A DNA stretch of 64,000 nt, from positions 124,001 through 188,000 of the forward strand of contig NZ_JAKIKQ010000006.1 in assembly GCF_023284045.1 (NCBI RefSeq), given 5' to 3'. Made by a program: the position numbers and the translations under genes. Below, piece by piece: positions 27,439 to 34,727 of the stretch. The stretch is from Shewanella kaireitica. Lineage in GTDB: Bacteria > Pseudomonadota > Gammaproteobacteria > Enterobacterales > Shewanellaceae. Positions within the stretch are counted from its first letter, which is position 1. Each line of letters opens with the position of its first letter. The notes under the pieces were generated by a model. The model was not told where the DNA came from, did not search any database, and saw only the letters and a program-made list of their open reading frames with translations.

Positions 27439-28316
27439 TATGATTCGCCTCTTGAAAATTCAGCTAACGCCATCTGCGAAAAGACCGCATCGACGGATTC
27501 AGCTTGGTAAGGCGTCACGCTTTGGTTGAAGTTTTCACTTACTAAAGCTGCAAGTTGGTCACGAGCCCCTAGCATTAACAGATCGATAGAGACCACAGGC
27601 GCTTCGCGTAGTTGACTTTCAAAGAAGTCCATTGAGCGTTGGATCTCAAGACTTAAATTGTCAGCCAAGCCAAAGGCTAAATCTTCTGCCGCTACGGTAT
27701 CTAGCTGCAAAAAACCTCTCACTCTTCGCTGCATATATAGCTCACCGTTTTTCACAACAGCAAGCAGAAGTTCACCACCCGCGCGATGGCTGAGTAGCAA
27801 CCTTGCTTGGGTGTCATTAAACAGGTTGGTAATCGCCATCTCTTCAATCGTTACGCCGCAGGTTTCAATGCCGCTGGCTTTCGCTGCCGTTAAAAGACTG
27901 GTTAATTTTGATTTTTCTGCAACGACAACACTGACTTTATTGGTGGTTTGCTTAGATGACTCAAAATAATCAAGATGGATATTGGTGACAGGTTGGCTAA
28001 CGAGGTCTTTTACTGACCAAAGTAGTGCGGCACTCATCTCTTCTGGTTCAACATTCGGCTTATCGACTTGTATAAGCTGATAAAAATCGGCGGATAACAC
28101 CATTTGAACTTGTGCAGGCCCCAATGCTTTGACTAACTGTTCGAAAGCATCTTTCCAGTCAAACTCTTTAAAACTGAAACTAGAATATTGCTCGGGAGAA
28201 TTATCTGTACCACTTTGATATGCGTATATTTTGTCAACACAAACATACAACCCTAACTTTATGGTCGGAGCAGATTTCTTCCAAAACTGAAGTTTGCTTA
28301 GCAAGCTATCTTCCAT
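27438..28316 (-). CDS. mshI: MSHA biogenesis protein MshI (PilM-like)
   Basis: A 292-residue cytoplasmic actin-fold-like protein resembling PilM/GspL. Supporting text: LLLAVVKNGELYMQRRVRGF for the central nucleotide-fold strand, then DNLSLEIQRSMDFFESQL, a typical PilM helix. It would bind the N-terminal INLY-type motif of the next gene product. First gene of the machine operon; 212 bases separate it from mshH, presumably holding the promoter. Confidence 0.82.
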   Translation of the reverse strand: MEDSLLSKLQFWKKSAPTIKLGLYVCVDKIYAYQSGTDNSPEQYSSFSFKEFDWKDAFEQLVKALGPAQVQMVLSADFYQLIQVDKPNVEPEEMSAALLWSVKDLVSQPVTNIHLDYFESSKQTTNKVSVVVAEKSKLTSLLTAAKASGIETCGVTIEEMAITNLFNDTQARLLLSHRAGGELLLAVVKNGELYMQRRVRGFLQLDTVAAEDLAFGLADNLSLEIQRSMDFFESQLREAPVVSIDLLMLGARDQLAALVSENFNQSVTPYQAESVDAVFSQMALAEFSRGES

Positions 28317-28528
28317 TCATCCATGCCTTAAATACTGTCAATTTCTATCGAAAAAAAATTAAATTGTGTCGAATTCTGAGAACGACTTTTTATTAGTTTG
28401 TCTAGAGCACTTATTGAGGTTAGAACAATAGTCTTCTTATGTCATTAGTGTAACCACTAATAGCTGAATATTATAGAAAAACATCCATAATACCTATAAA
28501 GCCGAACACCTGTATTATTTATATACAA

Positions 28529-30448
28529 CTAGACTTCTTCTACAGGCTCACTAAAAAAACTGCCTTGTCCGGCACTCACACCTAAAATCTGCAATGTTTG
28601 CCACTCTTCAAAAACTTCAACACCTTCAGCACAAACTTGAACGTCAGTACGAAACAGACCCGCTATTAAGCTTCGAACAAACAATTGGTTTTCTGCACGC
28701 AAGTGTATTTGACTGACAATAGATCGATGTAATTTGATCAATGATATAGGATAGCGCTGTAAATATTCAGTGCTTACAACTTGCTGCCCAACGCGGTCAA
28801 CACAGACCCCAGCTCCCATCTTGCTGATCATATCCAGGGGTTCAGTTAATACCGCTTGATTGTGTACCAAAATATCCTCATTGACCTCAAAGATAATCCG
28901 CGGAGCTAAGTGCCTGTATTCCAATAAGGTGGTTTTCAACCAACGTATAAACGCACGACTAGTCAATGTATCCAAACTTAGGTTAATACTGAACTTCAGG
29001 CTGGTGTCATTTTGTTTCGGCAGCAGATCAAACAACACCATCTCGATAACTTGCCTCTCAATTTGAGGCGTTAAGCCACACTTTATTGCCATAGGTAAAA
29101 ATAACGTTGCACGGACTAAATTACCTTGGGTGTCACGTAGACGACATGAGACCTCTTGATGATGTGCATTTAGATCACTGTCGACCACAGGTTGAGAAAA
29201 CAAGAAGACTCTCTTACTTACTAATACGTTTTCTAAAAAACTACGCCAACGCACAGAGCCTTTTGATAAGTCACCATCAACAGCAGCGCCTTTGTCGTAC
29301 ATAAACCAGCTACTACCGCCTTGAAACTGTGCCGAACGTAATGCCTGCTCAGCCTCTTCAACTAAAGCATCCTTATCATCGCCAACTTCAAAATAAGCTC
29401 CGCCTAAATGTAGGAAATCATCCGGGGTATCGATCAGGCTATCAATTCGGCTTAAACTTGCTTTCAGCAATTTTGCCGCTAGTTGGTCTGCCTCTTTTTG
29501 CGAAATTTGTGGCACAACAACGGCAAACTGATTGTTGGAGCGACGTGAGAAGATGGTGTTCGCTTTACTCACTAGAATTTGGTTGATGGTAGCAATAATT
29601 TGAGACAGCATTTCATTGAGCTCTTGCTCACCGATTTCTCGACTTAACAGGTCTAGATCTTCCATCTCAAATAGATATAAAACACCCGGCGTCATCATGC
29701 CGCTGCTACTGCTTAGTGCATCTAGACGGTTTTTCAAAAACAGACGGTTACCAATACCCGTCTCGGCATCTAAGAAAGTATTCGAGCGAATAAACTGATC
29801 GAATCTTGCACGCTCTTTATGCGCTTCATAAAGTTCAAGCAGTAACTGTGTCATAGCACGGTTTATCATCCTAGGCCTACCGTGCCCTTTCTCTGCCAGT
29901 GCTTTATCACGTTGACCAGTTAAGATCAGATTCGCCCGTTGAGCCAAATCTTCAATGCCGTTAAGTTGCTCTGAAAACCATCTAAAACCAAACCGAACAA
30001 ACAGCATCACAGCAATACATCCAACCACAAGAATCATCCACTCGTACGCACTGACTTCATGCTTATTAAACGGTTGGGGTAACACCAGCTCCATTGTTAA
30101 GCCATATTCAAGTTCACTGCTATATCGCACACCCGCTTGTTGTAGATTATCCTGCTGATATTCAAACAATGTCACCTTATCTTTGCTAAGCACAAACGAC
30201 TCAGCCTGATAAGCATGCAATAAGGGCGGTAACCAATTATTAAGCTCCCAACGCTGTTCAGGCGCAATATTTACCGCAAATTGCTGTTGCAACATATTCT
30301 CAAGTTCAGAGACTTTCTGTTGCTGAAATGCATAGGTCAGCTGGAAAAAACTAAACATAGCAGTGATAAAGCAGATAAAGGCGACGCCAGCTAGGGACAT
30401 AAGCCAAAAGCTAGTGAGTTTCTTGGTAAGAATTCGAGTGAGTATCAT
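28529..30448 (-). CDS. mshH: CsrD/MshH family regulator with degenerate GGDEF and EAL domains
   Basis: A 639-residue membrane protein. Two membrane segments (about 15-38 and 133-152) flank a periplasmic loop, then a HAMP-like helix, a GGDEF domain whose signature is RRSNNQF instead of GGDEF, and an EAL domain where EAL is replaced by EVS. Neither domain should make or cleave c-di-GMP. E. coli CsrD, its homologue, promotes RNase E decay of the CsrB/CsrC small RNAs. In E. coli csrD is next to mreB; here the MSHA genes lie between the two. Orthology is inferred from both architecture and position. Confidence 0.88.
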   Translation of the reverse strand: MILTRILTKKLTSFWLMSLAGVAFICFITAMFSFFQLTYAFQQQKVSELENMLQQQFAVNIAPEQRWELNNWLPPLLHAYQAESFVLSKDKVTLFEYQQDNLQQAGVRYSSELEYGLTMELVLPQPFNKHEVSAYEWMILVVGCIAVMLFVRFGFRWFSEQLNGIEDLAQRANLILTGQRDKALAEKGHGRPRMINRAMTQLLLELYEAHKERARFDQFIRSNTFLDAETGIGNRLFLKNRLDALSSSSGMMTPGVLYLFEMEDLDLLSREIGEQELNEMLSQIIATINQILVSKANTIFSRRSNNQFAVVVPQISQKEADQLAAKLLKASLSRIDSLIDTPDDFLHLGGAYFEVGDDKDALVEEAEQALRSAQFQGGSSWFMYDKGAAVDGDLSKGSVRWRSFLENVLVSKRVFLFSQPVVDSDLNAHHQEVSCRLRDTQGNLVRATLFLPMAIKCGLTPQIERQVIEMVLFDLLPKQNDTSLKFSINLSLDTLTSRAFIRWLKTTLLEYRHLAPRIIFEVNEDILVHNQAVLTEPLDMISKMGAGVCVDRVGQQVVSTEYLQRYPISLIKLHRSIVSQIHLRAENQLFVRSLIAGLFRTDVQVCAEGVEVFEEWQTLQILGVSAGQGSFFSEPVEEV

Positions 30449-30472
30449 TCTGTCCGCTTCCTGCAGGATCTT

Positions 30473-30737
30473 ATACCAATCTGTATAAGAAGTTGATCTA
30501 CTCAGAGCGTTTTTGGCACGCTAATTCAAGGCGGATAAATGACATAATGGTTGTTCCCTTATGAGTTTATTCAACGCAGAAGTAGCAAGCCAAAAACACT
30601 CCTATCAGGCGAGTTTTAGCGGCTTTGATGCTGCGTTAATGAACTTGAACCTAGTTTAACTATGCTCTTCATTCATTGTCTTACCTCAAAGCAGCTAAAC
30701 TCTCGCTGAGCGATCAAATCTTTATACTGATTGGTAT
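30473..30737 (-). repeat. Y-element copy A: 265-bp intergenic repeat with terminal inverted repeats
   Basis: Terminal repeats ATACCAATCTGTATAAGAAG (30473 on) and, inverted, ATACCAATCAGTATAAAGAT (from 30737) extend about 26 bases with a few mismatches. Inside are two long arms: GAGCGTTTTTGGCACGC pairing with GCAAGCCAAAAACACTC, and GCGAGTTTTAGCGGCTTTGA pairing with TCAAAGCAGCTAAACTCTCG. The first arm carries the family core (minus strand: AAGGGAACAACCATT). No coding frame. It lies just upstream of mshH and may contain or affect its promoter. Confidence 0.82.
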
Positions 30738-30770
30738 TATTTTTATATTAACAATTAAACGCTATAGCTA

Positions 30771-31036
30771 ATACCAATTGCATTAAAAGTTTGACCATTC
30801 AGCGGGAATTCAAAACGCTGTAGGAAAGTAGTGGGATTTGAGCTAATAGTTATTCTATATCCAAATCCCATAGCGAATCATACAACGTTTTGAAACCCGC
30901 ACTACGTGAGTTCCTCAGTCTTTCCACTTCTGCTTTGCATTGGCTTAAAAGGGAACAACCATTTCTTTACCAATGCGCTTTGAATTGAAAAGACTGAGGG
31001 GCTCTGAACTGGCCAAATACTTAATGCTATTGGTAT
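30771..31036 (+). repeat. Y-element copy B: 266-bp intergenic repeat, opposite orientation to A
   Basis: Ends ATACCAATTGCATTAAAAGT and, inverted, ATACCAATAGCATTAAGTAT. Arm one: GCGGGAATTCAAAACGCTGT with ACAACGTTTTGAAACCCGC, containing an inner GGGATTTG/CAAATCCC stem. Arm two: CCTCAGTCTTT with AAAAGACTGAGG, with inner GCATTGG/CCAATGC around the core AAGGGAACAACCATTTCT. Only 33 bases separate it from copy A. It is almost colinear, in reverse, with the outer parts of copy D at 55485. Confidence 0.85.
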
Positions 31037-31100
31037 AACTATTAGCGATTATTAAACAGCGGCTGGTAAAAGGCAAAGTAAAACGCTAGAAAACAAAAAA

Positions 31101-31119
31101 GGGACCGAAGTCCCTTTTT
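31101..31119 (-). terminator. Terminator of the malic enzyme gene
   Basis: Stem GGGAC/GTCCC (31101-31105 with 31110-31114), loop CGAA on the plus strand (TTCG, a stable tetraloop, on the transcribed minus strand), flanked by six A and five T. On the minus strand the hairpin is followed by TTTTTTG. It lies 24 bases after the stop of the malic enzyme gene. Confidence 0.85.
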
Positions 31120-31142
31120 CAATCAAATCAATAATGAAGTGA

Positions 31143-32393
31143 TTACGACTCCATGTAACCTACTGGTAGAGTTGTAATATTTGCCACACCAGACTCAATA
31201 GCCGCAAGCGCTACTGCTTTAGCCACATTTGGCAATAAACGCGGATCCATTGGCTTAGGAATAACGTAGTCCGCACCAAACTCTAATGAGCTCACATCAG
31301 GGTATGCGGCAAGTACTGAAGCAGGAACCGCTTCTTTCGCTAAGCTCGCAATCGCATGCACTGCAGCAATTTTCATCTCATCATTAATCTTTGATGCGCG
31401 CACATCTAATGCACCACGGAAAATGAATGGAAAGCACAATACGTTGTTAACTTGGTTAGGGTAGTCGCTGCGACCTGTACCCATAATTAAGTCTTTGCGA
31501 GTCTCATGAGCGATTTCAGGTCTAATTTCTGGATCTGGGTTTGAGCAAGCGAAAATGACAGGTTTCTCAGCCATCAAAGCAACATCTTCAGCAGCCAGCA
31601 CATCAGGGCCAGATAAACCTAAGAATGCATCAGCGCCTTTAATCACATCTTGCAGCGTGCGCTTATCAGTATTATTTGCGAACAGCGCTTTATACTCATT
31701 GATGTCTTCGCGGCGAGTGTGGATAACGCCTTTTCTATCTAGCATGTAGATATTTTCACGTTGCGCGCCACACTTAACGATCATCGTCATACAGGCGATA
31801 GCTGCAGCGCCGGCGCCCATACAAACAAATACCGCATCCTCAATCGACTTGCCTTGGATCTCTAATGCGTTGATCATGCCAGCGGCAGTTACAATTGCAG
31901 TACCATGCTGGTCGTCATGGAAGACCGGAACGTTACAACGCTCAATCAACGCTTTTTCTATTTCAAAACACTCGGGTGCTTTAATATCTTCTAGGTTAAT
32001 ACCGCCGAATGTGTCAGCAATCGCCTCAACAGTATTAATAAATTCTTCTGAAGTTCTATGTTTAACTTCAATATCAGTCGCGTCAATATTGGCAAAATGT
32101 TTAAACAATAACGCTTTACCTTCCATCACAGGCTTAGATGCCAGTGGACCTAGATTACCAAGACCAAGAATAGCAGTACCGTTAGAGATCACGGCAACGG
32201 TATTACCTTTGCCGGTATAACGATATGCATTTTCAGGGTTTGCTGCAATTTCACGAACAGGCTCTGCAACACCGGGGCTGTACGCTAGTGCTAGGTCCAT
32301 GCTCGTTTCAGCGGGTTTTGTAAGGCAAACTGCTGTTTTACCTGGTACGGGTAATTCATGATAATCGAGGGCTTGTTGACGAAGATCTGCCAT
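31143..32393 (-). CDS. maeB: NADP-type malic enzyme, short form without phosphotransacetylase domain
   Basis: A 416-residue malate dehydrogenase (oxaloacetate-decarboxylating), converting malate to pyruvate and CO2 with NAD(P)H made. The malic N-domain contains AYSPGVAEPVREI and GLGNLGPLASKPVMEGKALL; the nucleotide-binding site is MGAGAAAIACM and the late motif is IFACSNPDPEI. E. coli MaeB is about 760 residues with a C-terminal Pta-like domain; this protein lacks it. ATG at 32393 (MADLRQQALD) has AGGAT upstream and matches the family start; a longer open frame upstream is not expected to be translated. Cofactor preference cannot be read safely. Confidence 0.92.
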   Translation of the reverse strand: MADLRQQALDYHELPVPGKTAVCLTKPAETSMDLALAYSPGVAEPVREIAANPENAYRYTGKGNTVAVISNGTAILGLGNLGPLASKPVMEGKALLFKHFANIDATDIEVKHRTSEEFINTVEAIADTFGGINLEDIKAPECFEIEKALIERCNVPVFHDDQHGTAIVTAAGMINALEIQGKSIEDAVFVCMGAGAAAIACMTMIVKCGAQRENIYMLDRKGVIHTRREDINEYKALFANNTDKRTLQDVIKGADAFLGLSGPDVLAAEDVALMAEKPVIFACSNPDPEIRPEIAHETRKDLIMGTGRSDYPNQVNNVLCFPFIFRGALDVRASKINDEMKIAAVHAIASLAKEAVPASVLAAYPDVSSLEFGADYVIPKPMDPRLLPNVAKAVALAAIESGVANITTLPVGYMES

Positions 32394-32726
32394 TTTTCTA
32401 ATCCTGAGTGCGACTAATATTATCCAAAGCGAAAGGTCGACAGCAAAACGTTTGTTTAGGTTAAGGTCTTTAAAATGTAAACCTAAATAAAATCGTATAC
32501 TGATAGCCGCTAAGATACTCGAATATAGAAGCATTTCAAATAAGATCTGCCAAAATTTTAACTTTATCGCTATATATTATTTCAAACTGTCTTTTTCAAC
32601 GGTTATCTGTGATGGATGGGCACCATTTAGTCGCCACTTACTGTAATAAAAATACACCCAGCCTTGTTACAAAACGGGGCTTTGTAGCAGTTTTAGATTC
32701 AAAATGTTGCCAAACTTACCAATATC
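32394..32726. other. Intergenic region without recognised features
   Basis: 333 AT-rich bases between the malic enzyme start and the nuclease remnant stop. It should contain the malic enzyme promoter on the minus strand, but I see no convincing -35/-10 pair, riboswitch, repeat or ORF with a ribosome-binding site. Confidence 0.5.
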
Positions 32727-33060
32727 TTACTTAGCTACCACCAAAACTAACTTTTCATCGATTATAAGCTCAAAAAGCTGACCTTTTCTTTCATAGCCTC
32801 TCACAACACCTCTGACCTCTAACCAACGATGGCTATCCTCTCTTGAAAGAGTTTCTATCGAGCGGACTTTATAGTCTTGATGTCGCCATAGACCGAAATA
32901 ATTGCGTCGTGTAACAGTTTCAATATCGGCTAAACAGTGCCAAAACATGTCATTTTGAAACACCTTCGATTTCGCAAAACCATTAGCAAGTAGTAACTCC
33001 TGCAGATGTTCCCCTTTCTCCGTGTATACATAGGCAAGTGTACGGCCGAATGGGTTAAGT
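32727..33060 (-). pseudogene. 5'-truncated staphylococcal-nuclease-like (thermonuclease) gene
   Basis: The reading frame of the 78-residue ORF ending at 32727 continues without a stop up to about 33060 and there reads NPFGRTLAYVYTEKGEHLQ followed by ELLLANGFA, then CLADIETVTRRNYFGLW. This order (GRTLAYVY, LL..G.A, GLW) is typical of the C-terminal half of SNase domains, followed by an OB-like tail with RWLEVRGVV. The N-terminal half (calcium and catalytic Asp/Arg residues) is missing: upstream the sequence changes into repeat copy C, which brings an in-frame stop, and rpmE follows closely. A GTG at 32963 could start a 78-residue fragment. Family call from motif pattern only. Confidence 0.72.
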
Positions 33061-33062
33061 TT

Positions 33063-33379
33063 TCGTTGCCGAGGCAGGAAGCCAAAAACACTCCTTACAG
33101 GCGAGTTTTAGCGGCTTTGATGCTGCATTAATGAACTTGAATGTAGAATAACTATATTCTTCATTGCTAACCATATGGCCAAGCATGTTCCAGACATGCT
33201 TAAGGCATTCCCTCCCTCTTTGGAGGTCAGATAAAAGAGGTACGAGAGTAAGGAGGCTCGAAACTAGAATCATGCAGGAGCGATTATCGAGAGTAACGCA
33301 GGAGCAGTGCATTTAATGACCTTCCCCCAAAGTTGCTAAACTCTCGCTGAGCGATCAAAGCTTTATACTGCTTTGGTAT
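33063..33379 (-). repeat. Y-element copy C: truncated repeat with an internal insert
   Basis: From about 33079 it matches copy A (AAGCCAAAAACACTCC, then GCGAGTTTTAGCGGCTTTGA) and ends with the same terminal sequence type, GATCAAAGCTTTATACTGCT plus TTGGTAT at 33379. The left terminal repeat and the core arm are absent. The distance from AAGCCAAAAAC to the right end is 301 bases against 151 in copy A; the difference is an insert of about 150 bases at the tip of the remaining arm. Confidence 0.78.
33172..33328 (+). repeat. Nested insert repeat (copy 1) inside Y-element C
   Basis: About 150 bases absent from copy A. It begins with a hairpin AGCATGT-TCCAG-ACATGCT, then a conserved stretch GGAGGTCAGATAAAAGAGGT, ACGAGAGTAAGGAGGCTCGA and ATGCAGGAGCGATTATCGAG. 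The same stretch occurs in copy D (55681-55828). Boundaries are approximate, set by comparison with copy A. Confidence 0.75.
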
Positions 33380-33448
33380 GATTACAATTATAATCTAATC
33401 ACTCACAAGAGCTGTCGATACTAAAAACTTAATCTCAGAATAGCAAAA

Positions 33449-33469
33449 GGCGCCAATAGGCGCCTTTTT
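33449..33469 (-). terminator. Terminator of rpmE
   Basis: Perfect stem GGCGCC/GGCGCC (33449-33454 with 33459-33464), loop AATA, four A before and five T after. On the minus strand it ends in TTTTG, 23 bases after the rpmE stop. Confidence 0.82.
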
Positions 33470-33491
33470 AAAATTCAATGTAGAAGTAAAA

Positions 33492-33704
33492 TTACTTCTT
33501 ACCAAGTGCACCAAAGCGCTTGTTGAACTTATCGATACGTCCGCCAGTATCCATAACTTTCTGGGTACCAGTGTAGAATGGGTGACATGCACCACAAACG
33601 TCTAAATGTAAGTCTTTACCTACAGTAGAGTTAATTTTGATAACGTTACCACAAGTACAAGTTGCAGTGATTTCTGCATAATCAGGATGAATGCCTGCTT
33701 TCAT
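33492..33704 (-). CDS. rpmE: 50S ribosomal protein L31, zinc-binding type
   Basis: 70 residues, [20 protein letters not shown] onward. The four zinc-ligand cysteines of the C+ form are present as CTC (16 and 18) and CGAC (37 and 40), so this is the zinc-requiring paralogue; zinc-free forms lack them. ATG at 33704 is chosen from the family N-terminus. It carries its own terminator. Confidence 0.97.
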   Translation of the reverse strand: MKAGIHPDYAEITATCTCGNVIKINSTVGKDLHLDVCGACHPFYTGTQKVMDTGGRIDKFNKRFGALGKK

Positions 33705-33738
33705 TGGAATTACCTCAAGTTTAAGGCCATGTCGCTCT

Positions 33739-33755
33739 TCCAACCCGAAGTCGGA
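33739..33755 (-). promoter_or_regulatory. Hairpin in the rpmE leader, possible L31 autoregulation site
   Basis: On the minus strand TCCGAC pairs with GTTGGA around a TTCGG loop, 35 bases before the rpmE ATG. L31 leaders in gammaproteobacteria are known or predicted to be autoregulatory; whether this hairpin is that element is inference. Confidence 0.35.
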
Positions 33756-33883
33756 CACCACATGCAGTTAATAGATAGTTTAGGGCGCAGGATGATACAG
33801 TAACTCCCCCTGAGATTCAAGCGACCGGCAAATAAAAGTCCAAGTCGCTTGTGTCACGCTATTAACTTACGAAAGCCCTTGCG

Positions 33884-34621
33884 TTATAAAGGTTGATCCA
33901 TCGAATCATAAAGCTCTTCAGCTGCAATCGCATCACTATACCTATCCAATATAGCCTGAGACGGACATTGTAGTTTTGCATCAGCTCTTAAGCCGTTAAT
34001 GCTACTTTTTCTAAATGCTCTCGGGTTGGCATCAAAGATGGCCAGCATTGCGCCGTATGTACTAACGCCCCACACGTTAGACTGACGTAAACCAATGCGC
34101 CACAGTGTTTCGCTGCCATTAAAGCCGATGCTACAGTTGTCTTTTATGTTCACTTTAACAGTCGCTGTGCTTGCTGTTCGAGTACTGACAATCTCTTTAC
34201 TATTCTTAACTGGCTGCTGAGTTTTAACTGGCACCGGTTTGCTAGAAACCTCCTCAACCACTTGGTTATTCACACTCCCAGCGTCAAATATGCTGAGTAC
34301 ACTCACTTCTCGCCAGCGGTTAATACGATGCTCTTTAACCACCAGTACCGCTTCGCTATCAACCACATCCTCCACACCGGTAATCAGGACCGAGAACTGG
34401 TTAAGAGGTTTGGCCACCAAACGTTCTTCACCAACTGATTGGCGTAAAAAGAACTGCACCTTATTCGGGTTTTTGTGGCTAGAAACAATATTGACCTTTA
34501 GCTTAGGGTAACCACCCAACTCAAACAGCCTTTGATTGATACTGACGTGAGAAACTTCTGCAATAACCGTTGTGCTAAATAGCGCTAACGTCACGAATGC
34601 TAATATTATTATTTTTTTCAT
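33884..34621 (-). CDS. Secreted FimV-like protein
   Basis: A 245-residue exported protein. Signal peptide MKKIIILAFVTLALFSTTVI plus AEV. The first half resembles the FimV N-terminal beta region (LGGYPKLKVNIVSSHKNPNK, then FFLRQSVGEERL). After a Val/Pro/Lys/Ser-rich linker comes a LysM-like region ETLWRIGLRQSNVWGVSTYG with MLAIFDANPRAF and GLRADAKLQCPS, also FimV-like. FimV homologues organise polar structures at the peptidoglycan; this small version lacks the long acidic and TPR parts. ATG at 34621 has AGGAAA upstream. It separates rpmE from priA, which are neighbours in E. coli. Confidence 0.7.
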   Translation of the reverse strand: MKKIIILAFVTLALFSTTVIAEVSHVSINQRLFELGGYPKLKVNIVSSHKNPNKVQFFLRQSVGEERLVAKPLNQFSVLITGVEDVVDSEAVLVVKEHRINRWREVSVLSIFDAGSVNNQVVEEVSSKPVPVKTQQPVKNSKEIVSTRTASTATVKVNIKDNCSIGFNGSETLWRIGLRQSNVWGVSTYGAMLAIFDANPRAFRKSSINGLRADAKLQCPSQAILDRYSDAIAAEELYDSMDQPL

Positions 34622-34727
34622 CGTTTCCTTTCCTAGCATTGAATCCACATATTTAGTTAAATCTGACTAGCTCTGACTGACTCCCCTCGGTACACTAACG
34701 GCTTATCTCCTATCGAATTAGAGTTCT

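Noticed and set aside
30473-31036. CRISPR array or tRNA-like cluster
   Set aside because: No regular short direct repeats with spacers and no cloverleaf; the pattern is inverted repeats with two arms.
32727-32963. Intact small hypothetical gene of 78 residues
   Set aside because: Its frame stays open and clearly coding for about 100 bases upstream with SNase motifs, so it is better read as the remnant of a longer gene.
33055-33312. 85-residue frame on the minus strand
   Set aside because: It lies entirely in repeat copy C and its insert; the reading comes from repeat sequence.
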